From assembly GCA_023898785.1 (NCBI GenBank), contig CP060239.1:806001-870000 (forward strand): a DNA stretch of 64,000 nucleotides, in the 5' to 3' direction. Every line of letters begins with the position of its first letter. Position 1 is the stretch's first letter. Under the pieces are notes generated by a model that searched no databases, was not told the origin of the DNA, and was given only the letters and a program-made list of their open reading frames with translations. This stretch comes from Rhodospirillales bacterium (GTDB lineage: Bacteria; Pseudomonadota; Alphaproteobacteria; Micavibrionales; Micavibrionaceae). The position numbers and the translations under genes were made by a program. Positions 7,451 through 15,956 of this stretch are shown in pieces.

Positions 7451-8680
7451 CTACACCGGATCGTAGACCATTCCACCTTTCCAAAGACTGTAATCAATAA
7501 GCGTCTTGCGCAGTTCCCCTGCGTGGTACTGGTTGATGGTTCCGTATAAAAATTCTTCTTTTACAGCTTTAAGCCACGCGATTTTTTCGGATCTCAGTCC
7601 TACATTTTGCTCTTTAAGGCGTTCCGCTTCTTCACGTCTTTTTGCGAAATCTTCTTCGCCAAATAAAGCGCTTCTCAAAATATCTGATCGTGAAGGATGG
7701 CGTAATCTTCTCAGCTCTGTTGCCTCGATTTCTCCTGCACGATATTTCAGGACACCAAGATATCGCGCCGTCTGTTCCAAATTACACGCACCATCATCGC
7801 TCCCCCACGGCGTTGGATGCTGGTGCGTTCCCGGCTGAACATTAAAGCGCCGACATAATGTGAGTTTTTCCCTTTCGGACAGCAGCTCTAGGGCACCCCA
7901 TGTTTTTTCTGCGAGTTGTTCTTGCTCTGCGGCGACTAGAGGATCTTCTGCATTCGGATCTATAAAAAGAGCCATAGGATCAGCGACCTCGAAACGCGAA
8001 TCAATATCTGCATCATAAAGCGGATTATCCCGCCTTCGTTCCTTTGCTGCATAAATCTCCGATGAGCTAATGGTTCCACCGAGAAGGCGACTATGGAACT
8101 TATGACGCATTGACAGGGAAAACGATGATGCAATATCATCCTCTTCTACCTTACTCAGCGCAGCCCCCCTTTCAATTTCAGCGTTTTCGATGGCCTTCAG
8201 AATCTTGGACATGTGGTCATTTTTAAAAAGCTGGGGGAGGACGCCTTCCATCCCCATCTTCACGCCCCATTCTGCTCCATTCGTCACATAGGCGTTTAAT
8301 GTTGTGTCTTTCTGTGCAGAGGGGCGCTTATGGTAGGCCTCTATACCCCTCAATACTCCGCACATCTTTCCACTCTTCCAGACCCCCACCAACGCGAAAT
8401 CGAGAATGTCGTTTAATGTTACGTGCTTTTGAAATTTACGATATGTCGGGTACTGTTTTTTAATGATTAACCTGGACTTGTCTATTAATAAACGCTCAAG
8501 AGCTTTTTCATCGCTCTTTTCAACCCAGTCCCTTACAAGCGCATCTTCCTGTGCCCGCGATAGGCGCGGGTATTGTCGTGGATCGGCTATGTCCGCTAAT
8601 CTTCGCAGCAACGCCCTTTGCGTTTCTCCATCGTTATCTACCCTACTGACCTCATCTAATTGGTCAAATTTGCCCTTCAT
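7451..8680 (-). CDS. Divergent sigma-70-like protein
   Basis: A 409-residue protein that I read as a very divergent sigma-factor relative. Near the N-terminus, LSRAQEDALVRDWVEKSDEKALERLLIDKSRLIIK resembles the region 1.2/2.1 pattern of RpoH/RpoD proteins, followed by a region-2.2-like LNDILDFALVGVWKSG. Around residues 265-330, ALELLSEREKLTLCRRF and a later helix-rich stretch LEQTARYLGVLKYRAGEIE resemble region 4. The usual -10-recognition aromatics of region 2.4 (a TYATWWIR-like segment) are not visible, and long insertions separate the parts. The ATG at 8680 has GAGGTG just upstream. The stop is 4 bases from the IS481 target duplication. The function is unproven. Confidence 0.5.
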   Translation of the reverse strand: MKGKFDQLDEVSRVDNDGETQRALLRRLADIADPRQYPRLSRAQEDALVRDWVEKSDEKALERLLIDKSRLIIKKQYPTYRKFQKHVTLNDILDFALVGVWKSGKMCGVLRGIEAYHKRPSAQKDTTLNAYVTNGAEWGVKMGMEGVLPQLFKNDHMSKILKAIENAEIERGAALSKVEEDDIASSFSLSMRHKFHSRLLGGTISSSEIYAAKERRRDNPLYDADIDSRFEVADPMALFIDPNAEDPLVAAEQEQLAEKTWGALELLSEREKLTLCRRFNVQPGTHQHPTPWGSDDGACNLEQTARYLGVLKYRAGEIEATELRRLRHPSRSDILRSALFGEEDFAKRREEAERLKEQNVGLRSEKIAWLKAVKEEFLYGTINQYHAGELRKTLIDYSLWKGGMVYDPV

Positions 8681-8858
8681 CGCCACCTCTTCCAATACCT
8701 TAAATGATGGTTCGCACCCTACACGACCTATTTTATTATGTCAATATATTGTTTATTAATAAGTCTGTATGCTTTTTCATTTTGTGTTCATGCTTTTGTG
8801 CTTAAAATAATGTAGCATCAAGTTTGATGTTATTGATTCACAGGGGAGATTACTCACA

Positions 8859-9821
8859 ATGTCACAAGCTGCCAAAATCATGCCGGAGCCAAACAAGAAA
8901 TACCGCCTCATCACGCGCAGTGATATGGATGGGCTGGTATGTGGTATTTTGCTGAAAGAACTAGACCTCATTGACGATGTGACTTTTGCTCACCCTAAAG
9001 ACATGCAAGACGGGCTCATTGATGTAGGGCCGGACGATATAACCACGAACCTTCCTTACGTCGAGGGCGCTTATCTGGCCTTTGATCACCATGCCAGCGA
9101 GACAGAGCGTCTGGATAAAATTGCTCCCAACCATATCATTGATGCGAGTGCGCCGTCAGCCGCGCGCGTGGTTTATGATTATTTTGGTGGCGAAGAGAAA
9201 TTCCCTCATGTATCTTTGGATATGATGGAGGCAGTTGATAAGGCCGATTCTGCAAAATTTACGAAAGAAGACATTCTTAACCCTGACGGTTGGGAGCTTT
9301 TAAGCTTTATCATGGATGCGCGTACAGGCCTTGGGCGCTTCCGCGATTTTAATATCTCAAATTATCAATTGATGATGAAGCTAATAGAGCATTGTCGTAA
9401 TCATGAAACGATTGAGCAAATTCTGGAGTTACAGGATGTTAAGGAGCGCGTTGACCTGTATTTTGATCATCAGATCAAATTTCGGGAGCAGATTGAGCGT
9501 TGCTCGGTTGTCCACGGCAACCTCGTGGTGCTGGACTTGCGCAAGGAAGAAACTATTTGGGCAGGAAACCGCTTTGTGATTTACGCCTTGTTCCCGCATG
9601 CTAATATTTCCGCTCACATTTTGTGGGGTAAGAACAAGCAAAATACTGTGTTTGCTATCGGAAAATCTATCCTGAACCGTACCAGCAACACGGACATCGG
9701 CCAGATGTGCTTAAGCTATGGCGGTGGCGGGCATAATGCAGCCGGGACCTGTCAGGTTGAGAACCTGAAAGCCGAAGAGCTGTTGCAGGAAATTATCAAG
9801 AAAATCCGGGCTGATGGCTAA
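8859..9821 (+). CDS. DHH/DHHA1-family phosphoesterase
   Basis: A 320-residue protein of the DHH superfamily, which includes nanoRNases, pAp phosphatases and exopolyphosphatases acting through Mn2+ or Mg2+. Motif I is SDMDGLVCG (Asp 22 and 24), and the signature DHH motif is at residues 76-78 in AFDHHAS. The DHHA1 substrate-binding motif is GGGGHNAAGTC near the C-terminus. The order DHH then DHHA1 and the length fit NrnA-like or related enzymes, but the substrate cannot be chosen from sequence alone. CAGGGGAG upstream of the ATG serves as ribosome-binding site. The peptidase gene follows 39 bases downstream in the same direction. Confidence 0.8.
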   Translation: MSQAAKIMPEPNKKYRLITRSDMDGLVCGILLKELDLIDDVTFAHPKDMQDGLIDVGPDDITTNLPYVEGAYLAFDHHASETERLDKIAPNHIIDASAPSAARVVYDYFGGEEKFPHVSLDMMEAVDKADSAKFTKEDILNPDGWELLSFIMDARTGLGRFRDFNISNYQLMMKLIEHCRNHETIEQILELQDVKERVDLYFDHQIKFREQIERCSVVHGNLVVLDLRKEETIWAGNRFVIYALFPHANISAHILWGKNKQNTVFAIGKSILNRTSNTDIGQMCLSYGGGGHNAAGTCQVENLKAEELLQEIIKKIRADG

Positions 9822-9860
9822 TTTTACTGTGAGCCTGCATGAAGTGCATGTGTGGATATT

Positions 9861-10748
9861 ATGTTTCATATTTCCCCCGGTGATGTAATTGGTGTGATGG
9901 CACCGTCTTCCTATGTGGAGAAGGACGATATTGAAAAGTCGAAGGCGCTGTTGGAAAGTAAGGGGTATGACGTTTTTATTCACCCTCAGACCTTTGCACG
10001 CCAAAACCAGTCTGCTGGCACCCACAAGGATAAGCTTGATGCTCTTCACTCGCTTTATGCTGATGAGAGTATTCGCGCAATTTGGGCCGCCGGTGGTGGA
10101 AACCGGTCACTTTATTTGCTGGACGATCTGGACTATGAGCTCATCGCAAAGAAACCGAAACCCCTGATTGGTTTCAGCGATGCGAGTGCGCTTTTGAATG
10201 CTATTTACGCCAACACCGGGATTGAGGGCTTTCATGCGCAAGTCTTCAAACGTTTGCACGATTTTGAACAGCTTGATGAAACGCTCTGCGCCCTGTCAGG
10301 GAAATGCTCTTCTATGCCCATGGAAGAGGCGCTTATCCTTCGGTCTGGCCACGCCGAAGGGGTTATAATCGGCGGATGCCTGAGTTTGTTTCACTATCTG
10401 CCCGGCACCAATGATTGTCCCAATATGCAAGGTGCCATTTTATTACTTGAAGATAGCAGTGATGAAATAAGCCGGTTTGACCGCATGTTTGCGCACATGA
10501 AGCGCATGGGTGTCTTTGAGCAGATCGGCGGTCTGGTCCTGGGTGAGTTTCACGATACAAAAGATAGCGTACGCCCCTTTGGATTCTCGCTTGAGGATAT
10601 TGTATTAGAAGCCCTTGATGGCAGGGACATTCCCATTATTTTCAATGCCCCATTTGGCCACGGTAAAAATTTATGGCCAGTACCAATCGGAAGAAACGGC
10701 ATCTTGGATACTACTGCAATGAACTTACGTTTTACAAACTTGTGCTAG
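9861..10748 (+). CDS. LD-carboxypeptidase-like serine peptidase (S66 family)
   Basis: A 295-residue cytoplasmic-type S66 peptidase, the family of LdcA/MccF that trims tetrapeptide murein fragments or self-protects from peptide antibiotics. The nucleophile Ser lies in IGFSDASALLNA (Ser 106), the Glu of the triad in LLEDSSDEISRFDRM and the His in NAPFGHGKN. The N-terminal half has the IWAAGGGNRSLYLLDDLD segment that binds the C-terminal carboxylate. The ATG at 9861 is preferred; GTG at 9852 in the same frame is an alternative and neither has a strong Shine-Dalgarno. No signal peptide is present. Confidence 0.82.
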   Translation: MFHISPGDVIGVMAPSSYVEKDDIEKSKALLESKGYDVFIHPQTFARQNQSAGTHKDKLDALHSLYADESIRAIWAAGGGNRSLYLLDDLDYELIAKKPKPLIGFSDASALLNAIYANTGIEGFHAQVFKRLHDFEQLDETLCALSGKCSSMPMEEALILRSGHAEGVIIGGCLSLFHYLPGTNDCPNMQGAILLLEDSSDEISRFDRMFAHMKRMGVFEQIGGLVLGEFHDTKDSVRPFGFSLEDIVLEALDGRDIPIIFNAPFGHGKNLWPVPIGRNGILDTTAMNLRFTNLC

Positions 10749-11041
10749 ACACCCCCTTTCGTCTCCACAAGAAGACTTGTATAAAATATGCGCCTTTATG
10801 AGAGTGCATGAGATATACATGCTATTTAAAAAATAATTAAAAGCTTGTTATAAAACAATAATTTTAAATTTTGACATATTTGGCGCTCTATCCTAATCTG
10901 ACAAAAAAATGGAGATTGCCTGCTGTTGTATTTCATTTAATCGTTATATAACAATGCTTTATAAAAAATTATTTGACAAGTGACTTTTTTAAACGCATAT
11001 ATTAGATAATCAAAATAAAAATAGCAGGGACTGAGTTAGAG
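10749..11041. other. AT-rich intergenic region with promoter-like sequence
   Basis: These 293 bases are strongly AT-rich and hold no convincing gene; a 24-codon frame starting at the ATG near 10910 is too short to support. A good sigma-70-type promoter is visible at 10871-10899, and a weaker TTGACA at 10973 lies upstream of a TATATT with a long 19-base spacer. Both point toward the interrupted gene at 11042. Confidence 0.5.
10871..10899 (+). promoter_or_regulatory. Predicted sigma-70-type promoter
   Basis: TTGACA (10871-10876), a 17-base spacer and TAATCT (10894-10899). It points toward the gene that begins at 11042. The prediction rests on sequence only. Confidence 0.45.
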
Positions 11042-11310
11042 ATGAAGTATGAGAGCGTATGCTCGCATGGCTCGTTCACCAGTTGGGGATCTGGATTTAA
11101 ATATCATTATGAAGCGTGTGATTGCGCCATTGATGTAACCTCCGCAGATGGACATAGGGCACTGGCGAGACTAAAACCGGGTAGTCAGATATGCTGCGAT
11201 CCGTTTTCTTATATCGAAATATTGAATAAAACAAATCAAATCAAAGCTCTGATGTATAGCGGCAATACGACAACAAATTTGGCTGATACGCTTGACGATG
11301 CACGGCTGAG
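11042..11310 (+). pseudogene. 5' part of an unknown gene split by an IS3 insertion
   Basis: The first 89 codons of a gene cut by the IS3 element at 11311. Removing the element and one copy of the GAG target duplication joins this frame exactly to the frame that continues at 12657, giving one uninterrupted 232-residue protein. The N-terminus, MKYESVCSHGSFTSWGSG, has no signal peptide, and the fragment holds five Cys residues. No family was recognised. As it stands the frame runs into the element and ends at a stop at 11342-11344. Confidence 0.85.
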
Positions 11311-11378
11311 AGAGGTGGCCCCAAGAATTCGGACAGTGAGTTAAGCTACGATCTATGACCGAAGGAGGGTCATGGATT

Positions 11379-11690
11379 ATGAGCAAGACAAGGAAGAACT
11401 ACCCGGCGAAGTTTAAAGCGCAGGTTGCGCTGGCGGCGTTGCGGGAGGACGCGCCGATCACGGAGCTGTCATCCCGTTACGGGGTGCATGCGACGGTCAT
11501 TCACCGTTGGAAGAAGGAGGCTCTGGCTGCGCTGGAGGCGGGTTTTGCGGGCAAGCTGGAATCGCGAGCGGACGCGCATAACGCCGAGGTCAGGGACTTG
11601 CACGCCAAGATCGGACAGCTGACAGTGGAACGTGATTTTTTAGCCGATGCCTCCGCCCGGTTGCGGTCCGGGGGCGGCAGGAAATGGTAG
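11379..11690 (+). CDS. IS3 transposase OrfA, copy 2
   Basis: A 103-residue helix-turn-helix protein identical to that of copy 1. The ATG at 11379 is chosen for the GGAGGG that ends 9 bases upstream; a start at 11355 lies in the same frame without such a site. OrfA binds the IS ends and is part of the IS3 transposase system. Its TAG overlaps the orfB ATG within ATGGTAG. Confidence 0.9.
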   Translation: MSKTRKNYPAKFKAQVALAALREDAPITELSSRYGVHATVIHRWKKEALAALEAGFAGKLESRADAHNAEVRDLHAKIGQLTVERDFLADASARLRSGGGRKW

Positions 11691-12589
11691 ACCCGTCCAA
11701 TGACAATATCGGCATCGCGGCGCAGTGCCGGTTGCTGGGGATCAGCCGCTCTGGCTGGTATTACGAGCGGCGCGGGGAGAGCGCGGACAATTTGGCGCTG
11801 ATGCGGCTGATTGACGCGCAATTCCTGCAAACCCCGTTTTACGGATCCCGTCAGATGGCCCGGCATCTGCGCCGTCAGGGGTACGAGGTAGGCCGCACCC
11901 GCGTGCGGCGTCTGATGCGCCTGATGGGAATCGAGGCGGTCTATCAAAGGCCGCGCACTTCGATGCCGCATCCCGGCCACCGGATTTATCCCTACCGGCT
12001 CAAGGGGCTCACGATCACCCGCCCGAACCATGTATGGTGCGCGGATATCACGTACATCCCTGTCAAACGCGGGTTTTTGTATCTGGTAGCGATCATGGAC
12101 TGGGCCAGCCGGAAGGTGCTGGCCTGGCGGCTGTCGAACACGATGGAAACGCGCTTTTGCGTGGAGGCGCTGGAGGAAGCCATCGCCCGCTACGGGCCGC
12201 CGGAGATCTTCAATACCGATCAGGGCAGCCAGTTCACGGCGGACGCGTGGACGGGCGTCCTGAAAGAAAACGGGATCGCGATCTCGATGGACGGCAAGGG
12301 CCGCTGGATGGACAATGTGTTCATCGAGCGGCTGTGGCGGAGTCTGAAATATGAATGCGTGTATCTGAACGCGTTCGAGAGCGGCCTGCAAGCCAGGCGG
12401 GATATCGGGCGCTGGCTGGCGTTTTACAACGCGCAGAGGCCGCATTCGGTATTTGATGGACAAACCCCGGACGACGTTTATGATGAACGAAATTTTGTTT
12501 CTCCGGCCTCGGGCTTGCCGCCTCCGCCTAACGGCTCCGGCGGCCGCGCCCTTCACCCGGAGAAACAAAACCACAGGCAGGCGGCATGA
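11684..12589 (+). CDS. IS3 transposase OrfB (DDE integrase), copy 2
   Basis: A 301-residue IS3-family OrfB. The N-terminal part carries the HTH_21-like segment YGSRQMARHLRRQGYEVGRT. The integrase core has the first Asp in HVWCADITYIPV, the second Asp in IFNTDQGSQFT and the Glu in NVFIERLWRSLKYE, so the catalytic triad is complete. The C-terminal YNAQRPHSVFDGQTP motif is typical. This copy should be active and able to mobilise the deleted copy 1. Confidence 0.92.
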   Translation: MVDPSNDNIGIAAQCRLLGISRSGWYYERRGESADNLALMRLIDAQFLQTPFYGSRQMARHLRRQGYEVGRTRVRRLMRLMGIEAVYQRPRTSMPHPGHRIYPYRLKGLTITRPNHVWCADITYIPVKRGFLYLVAIMDWASRKVLAWRLSNTMETRFCVEALEEAIARYGPPEIFNTDQGSQFTADAWTGVLKENGIAISMDGKGRWMDNVFIERLWRSLKYECVYLNAFESGLQARRDIGRWLAFYNAQRPHSVFDGQTPDDVYDERNFVSPASGLPPPPNGSGGRALHPEKQNHRQAA

Positions 12590-12656
12590 CAATAACCAAC
12601 CGATCGTAGCTTAACTTCGCCGCAAAGCTGGCCGAAGAACCGAGACCACCTCTGAG

Positions 12657-13086
12657 CAGCCTGATAAAAATTACAGGATATATTTCGTACATGGCCCTTT
12701 ACGGGCTGCATTGCAAGGATTTTGATCATTTTTCGACGCTGTTTTGTCGAGATTTCAATCTTAAGAGCCTAATAATTAAACGGCTTTCCTCAGATAGTCA
12801 GGAAAAGAGCTTTTATCTTGCCAGCATTACCACACAACACAATAATTCGGTGTGTGCAAGATCTGATAATTTATCCGGCCTGACGACTTTGTTATCAAAT
12901 AAAATTTTGAGTGATCTTATCGCGGTAGAATTTGGATTAAATCGCGATAGTTCTGCACAAAATTTATTGGGTGCGGCGTCTAAACTAGCAACAATCGGGC
13001 GCGTTCTGGACAATAATTTTATTCCGGAAGAAAAGTTGAAACGTATAAAAAAACTTGAAAAACCTGAAACTATCAACAGGATGTAA
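12657..13086 (+). pseudogene. 3' part of the unknown gene split by the IS3 insertion
   Basis: This continuation of the frame begun at 11042 runs 142 codons plus stop after the second target-duplication copy. It reads SLIKITGYISYMALYGLHC near the junction. An internal ATG at 12691 could give a 131-residue product, but it has no good ribosome-binding site and is more likely just residue 100 of the ancestral protein. The C-terminus is Lys-rich. No family was recognised. CarD follows about 220 bases downstream with its own promoter-like sequence. Confidence 0.82.
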
Positions 13087-13153
13087 AGTTATTAAAAACA
13101 GTACATTGGCTCTGTTTGTTAATAAAAATTTTTAAGACTTTATTAAGTTTTTG

Positions 13154-13182
13154 TTGAAAATTTGTGAAATTTTAGGTACCAT
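13154..13182 (+). promoter_or_regulatory. Predicted promoter of the carD-like gene
   Basis: TTGAAA (13154-13159), a 17-base spacer and TACCAT (13177-13182) about 130 bases upstream of the CarD start. It lies in an AT-rich gap (13087-13309) with no other gene. The prediction rests on sequence only. Confidence 0.4.
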
Positions 13183-13309
13183 CTGGCTTCACGTTTAAAC
13201 AAGACATTGTTTTGTGAATGGCGAAAGTGCTTATCCGGGGCGGACTCGGTGCGCTGTGGTGTGGGCCTTTTGTCAATAAACATAACAACAAAAAGAAGGT
13301 GCATTGAAC

Positions 13310-13843
13310 ATGGCTAATGATAATTTTGACTTCACTGCTGGAACCTCCGTTGTATACCCTGCACATGGCGTAGGCGTTATCGAAGGGATCGAAACCCAGA
13401 ATATTGGCGGCATGGAAGTCAGCCTTTATGCTATTTCTTTTGAAAAAGACCGTATGCGCCTTAAAATTCCTGTGATGAAAGCCGAGGCTGCGGGCCTGCG
13501 CAAACTCAGCTCTACGGATCGTATGGGCGATGCGCTAAAAACACTGAAAGGCAAAGCCCGCGTACGGCGTACAATGTGGAGCCGCCGCGCACAGGAATAC
13601 GAAATGAAGATTAATTCCGGTGATCCCGTCGCGATTGCAGAAGTTCTGCGCGATCTGAAACGTAGTAATGACGATAGCGAGCAATCTTACAGCGAACGTC
13701 AAATCTATCAATCAGCACTGGAGCGTTTGGCACGCGAAGTGGCGGCGGTTGAGAAAATTACCGAGGGCAAAGCAATAGAACGCCTTGAAGACATTATGGG
13801 TGTTCCAAAAGAAATGCCTCTGGAAGACAAGCAAGCCGCTTAA
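13310..13843 (+). CDS. CarD/CdnL-family transcriptional regulator
   Basis: A 177-residue CarD-family protein. These bind the RNA polymerase beta subunit through an N-terminal Tudor-like domain and stabilise open complexes, often at rRNA promoters. The domain is visible in VVYPAHGVGVIEGIE and in SFEKDRMRLKIPV. The C-terminal helical DNA-binding part includes ARVRRTMWSRRAQEYEMKI, with the Trp that contacts the upstream bubble edge, and SYSERQIYQSALERLAREVA. The ATG at 13310 is preferred with AAGAAGGTG 9 bases upstream; a TTG two codons earlier is possible. A terminator-like inverted repeat follows. Confidence 0.9.
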   Translation: MANDNFDFTAGTSVVYPAHGVGVIEGIETQNIGGMEVSLYAISFEKDRMRLKIPVMKAEAAGLRKLSSTDRMGDALKTLKGKARVRRTMWSRRAQEYEMKINSGDPVAIAEVLRDLKRSNDDSEQSYSERQIYQSALERLAREVAAVEKITEGKAIERLEDIMGVPKEMPLEDKQAA

Positions 13844-13881
13844 GAGTGGGCTTCTCTTACATTTACCTGAAATTTTAATCG

Positions 13882-13916
13882 GGCGCATGGATAAGTTTTT
13901 AGGCTTTCTATGCGCC
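13882..13916 (+). terminator. Terminator-like stem-loop after carD
   Basis: GGCGCAT (13882-13888) pairs with ATGCGCC (13910-13916) and is followed by TGATTTTATT. The U tract is weak. The hairpin overlaps a possible upstream start of the next gene at 13910, which argues for the later start at 14018. Confidence 0.45.
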
Positions 13917-14017
13917 TGATTTTATTATATACTGACTTTGATTCTGGGAACTCTTCCCGCCCTCACCTTTTTTCGGTCACCGAAAAGTCACCCACGAGAA
14001 CGAACGCAAACGTGAAT

Positions 14018-14833
14018 ATGGTTTGGAAAGATTCTGATTCTATCTCCTCAATGGGCACACCCCATATAGTATGGAGCATTCCTGCTATTCACGCAGATCT
14101 AGTACAGCTTGTGCGCTTGCATGATATGATTTTTAGTCGGATCAAGCCGGGTGACCGGATCATTTATCATGGTAATTACACAGGCTATGGTGAGCGTGCG
14201 GTAGCGTGCCTTGATGAAATTCTGGCCTTTCGGCGGATGGTGTTGGCGCTGCCGGGGATGCTGCCGTCTGATATTGTTTATCTGCGCGGGCAGCAGGAAC
14301 TTATCTGGGAAAAGCTGTTACAGATTCAATTTGCGCCCGACCCGACCAATGTTTTGCTGTGGATGTTAGGGAACGGTCTGACCAACACGCTTTATGATTA
14401 TGGGCTGTCGCCGCATGACGGGATTGATGCCTGCAAGACCGGTATTATGGGCCTGACGAAATGGACAAACTCGATCCGCAAGGCGCTGCGAGCGCATCCG
14501 GGCCATGAAACCTTTATGAACCAGCTCAAACGTATGGCTGTTACGGATAAGAGCGCCCCTGCCCCGATGCTGTTTGTTCATGCAGGGCTAAATATCGAAC
14601 GCGCCTTGCATGAGCAAGGCGATGATATTTGGTGGGCAACGGATAATTTTAGAAAAATAGAGCACCCTTACGCGCCCTTTACCAAAGTTGTTCGCGGATT
14701 TGATCCTGATCATGGCGGCATGTATCTTAACGGCGTCAGCGCCACGGTTGATGACGGGTGCGGCTTTGGCGGACAGTTAATCAGCGTCGGGTTTGATCCT
14801 GATGGCGCGGCGGCGCATATACTTGAGGCCTAG
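14018..14833 (+). CDS. Metallophosphoesterase-like protein lacking metal ligands
   Basis: A 271-residue protein laid out like a PPP-type serine/threonine phosphatase but with the metal-binding motifs altered. The GDIHG-like motif is replaced by WSIPAIHADL, the GDYVDRG-like motif by IYHGNYTGYGE and the RGNHE-like motif by YLRGQQEL; the late FVHAGL motif is kept. The loss of Asp, Asn and His ligands in three motifs suggests a non-catalytic scaffold or binding protein. The start at 13910 would add 36 residues of non-phosphatase sequence and falls in a terminator-like stem, so the ATG at 14018 is preferred, without a strong ribosome-binding site. A palindrome TTTTCGGT-C-ACCGAAAA lies just upstream (about 13968-13985). 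Confidence 0.6.
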   Translation: MVWKDSDSISSMGTPHIVWSIPAIHADLVQLVRLHDMIFSRIKPGDRIIYHGNYTGYGERAVACLDEILAFRRMVLALPGMLPSDIVYLRGQQELIWEKLLQIQFAPDPTNVLLWMLGNGLTNTLYDYGLSPHDGIDACKTGIMGLTKWTNSIRKALRAHPGHETFMNQLKRMAVTDKSAPAPMLFVHAGLNIERALHEQGDDIWWATDNFRKIEHPYAPFTKVVRGFDPDHGGMYLNGVSATVDDGCGFGGQLISVGFDPDGAAAHILEA

Positions 14834-14969
14834 GGCTTTTTGAGCCTGCCGCATCGACGAATTTCAAAAAAAATATTACTTTTTGTTAACTTTTTTGTGT
14901 TTTGAGCGAATGCAAATGCAAGCGGCATACGTAAGTTTTACGTGCCTACATAAAAGGAGGATGAATTTT

Positions 14970-15866
14970 ATGACGTATATTGATGATCCGCAGACACAAA
15001 AAGCGAATATGGATTATATTCGCTGTTCTATGGGTGAGCCTTTGTTGGAAAAAGGCCATGAGTTGGACTTGGCGCGGCAATGGCGTGACAAAAAAGATGA
15101 GCGCGCGCTGCATAAGCTTGTGAAGTCTTATACACGGCTGGTGATTTCAGTGGCCTCGCGCTTTCGTAATTATGGCTTGCCGATGGGTGACCTTATTCAG
15201 GAAGGCAATGTCGGGTTGATGCTGGCCGCTGAGCGTTTTGATCCGGAGCGTGATATTCGTTTTTCGACCTATGCGACGTGGTGGATCCGCGCGAGCATCC
15301 AGGATTATGTACTGCGGAACTGGTCGATTGTACGCACCGGCACGACATCGGCTCAGAAATCGCTGTTTTTTAATTACCGCCGTTTGCGTGCAAAGGTTGA
15401 GCGCGCCGCCGATCATGAGGGCCTTAATGATGATAGCCGGGTGCAAATTGCCAATGAGTTGAACATCAAGGTCAAGGATGTAGAGGCTATGGAAGGCCGT
15501 TTGTCTGGCACAGATCAATCGCTGAATGCCCATATTGGTCAGGACGGCGAGGATGAGTGGCAGAGCCTGCTGAGTGATGAGCGGCCAAACCCGGAAGAAG
15601 TTGCGTTGCATGTTGTAGATTCTGAGGCGCGATCGAGATGGTTGAACAATGCACTGCACGATCTGAGTGATCGGGAGCAGACTATTATCCGCCAGCGGCA
15701 TTTGGGACAGGAGGTCGTGACGCTTGAGGCGCTTGGTAAAGAGTTGGGCGTGAGTAAGGAGCGTGTGCGCCAGCTTGAAGTGCGAGCGATGGAAAAGCTG
15801 AAAACATCAATCGAAAACCAAGCCGATATCGGCCCAGAATTGTTTTCCGGCGGACTACCGTATTAA
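14970..15866 (+). CDS. rpoH: RNA polymerase sigma-32-type factor RpoH
   Basis: A 298-residue alternative sigma factor that directs RNA polymerase to stress-response promoters. Region 2 is visible as DLIQEGNVGLMLAAERFDPE and FSTYATWWIRASIQDYVLRN. The RpoH-specific box appears as AQKSLFFNYRRLR. Region 4 reads LSDREQTIIRQRHL and LGVSKERVRQLEVRAMEKLK. The ATG at 14970 is chosen because AGGAGG lies 9 bases upstream; the frame extends to 14883 but without a usable site. Several alphaproteobacteria have more than one RpoH paralogue, so the paralogue type is not settled. A strong terminator follows. Confidence 0.9.
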   Translation: MTYIDDPQTQKANMDYIRCSMGEPLLEKGHELDLARQWRDKKDERALHKLVKSYTRLVISVASRFRNYGLPMGDLIQEGNVGLMLAAERFDPERDIRFSTYATWWIRASIQDYVLRNWSIVRTGTTSAQKSLFFNYRRLRAKVERAADHEGLNDDSRVQIANELNIKVKDVEAMEGRLSGTDQSLNAHIGQDGEDEWQSLLSDERPNPEEVALHVVDSEARSRWLNNALHDLSDREQTIIRQRHLGQEVVTLEALGKELGVSKERVRQLEVRAMEKLKTSIENQADIGPELFSGGLPY

Positions 15867-15897
15867 ACCTTAAAGGTTTCCTTTCCCCAGCTGCACT

Positions 15898-15941
15898 AAC
15901 TGATCGGCACCTCTCTTCCCCTTAAGTGTCGGTCAGTTTTT
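15898..15941 (+). terminator. Rho-independent terminator after rpoH
   Basis: ACTGATCGGCAC pairs over 12 positions (two or three as G-U) with GTGTCGGTCAGT around a loop of about 15 bases, and a run of T follows at 15937-15941. Confidence 0.7.
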
Positions 15942-15956
15942 ATGCGGATATTCGAT

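Larger units (their letters stand above)
11311..12653 (+). mobile_element. IS3-family element, copy 2, full length
   Basis: A 1343-bp element with imperfect inverted ends (AGAGGTGGCCCC on the left, GAGACCACCTCT on the right) and a 3-bp target duplication GAG (11308-11310 and 12654-12656). It carries intact orfA and orfB on the plus strand and is the full-length version of the element at 1175-2277. It interrupts a gene of unknown function. The two copies lie about 9 kb apart in opposite orientation. Confidence 0.95.

Noticed and set aside
11501..12592. 363-codon frame antisense to the IS3 transposase
   Set aside because: A mirror frame exists in the other IS3 copy with the matching deletion; it reflects the codon pattern of orfB, not a gene.
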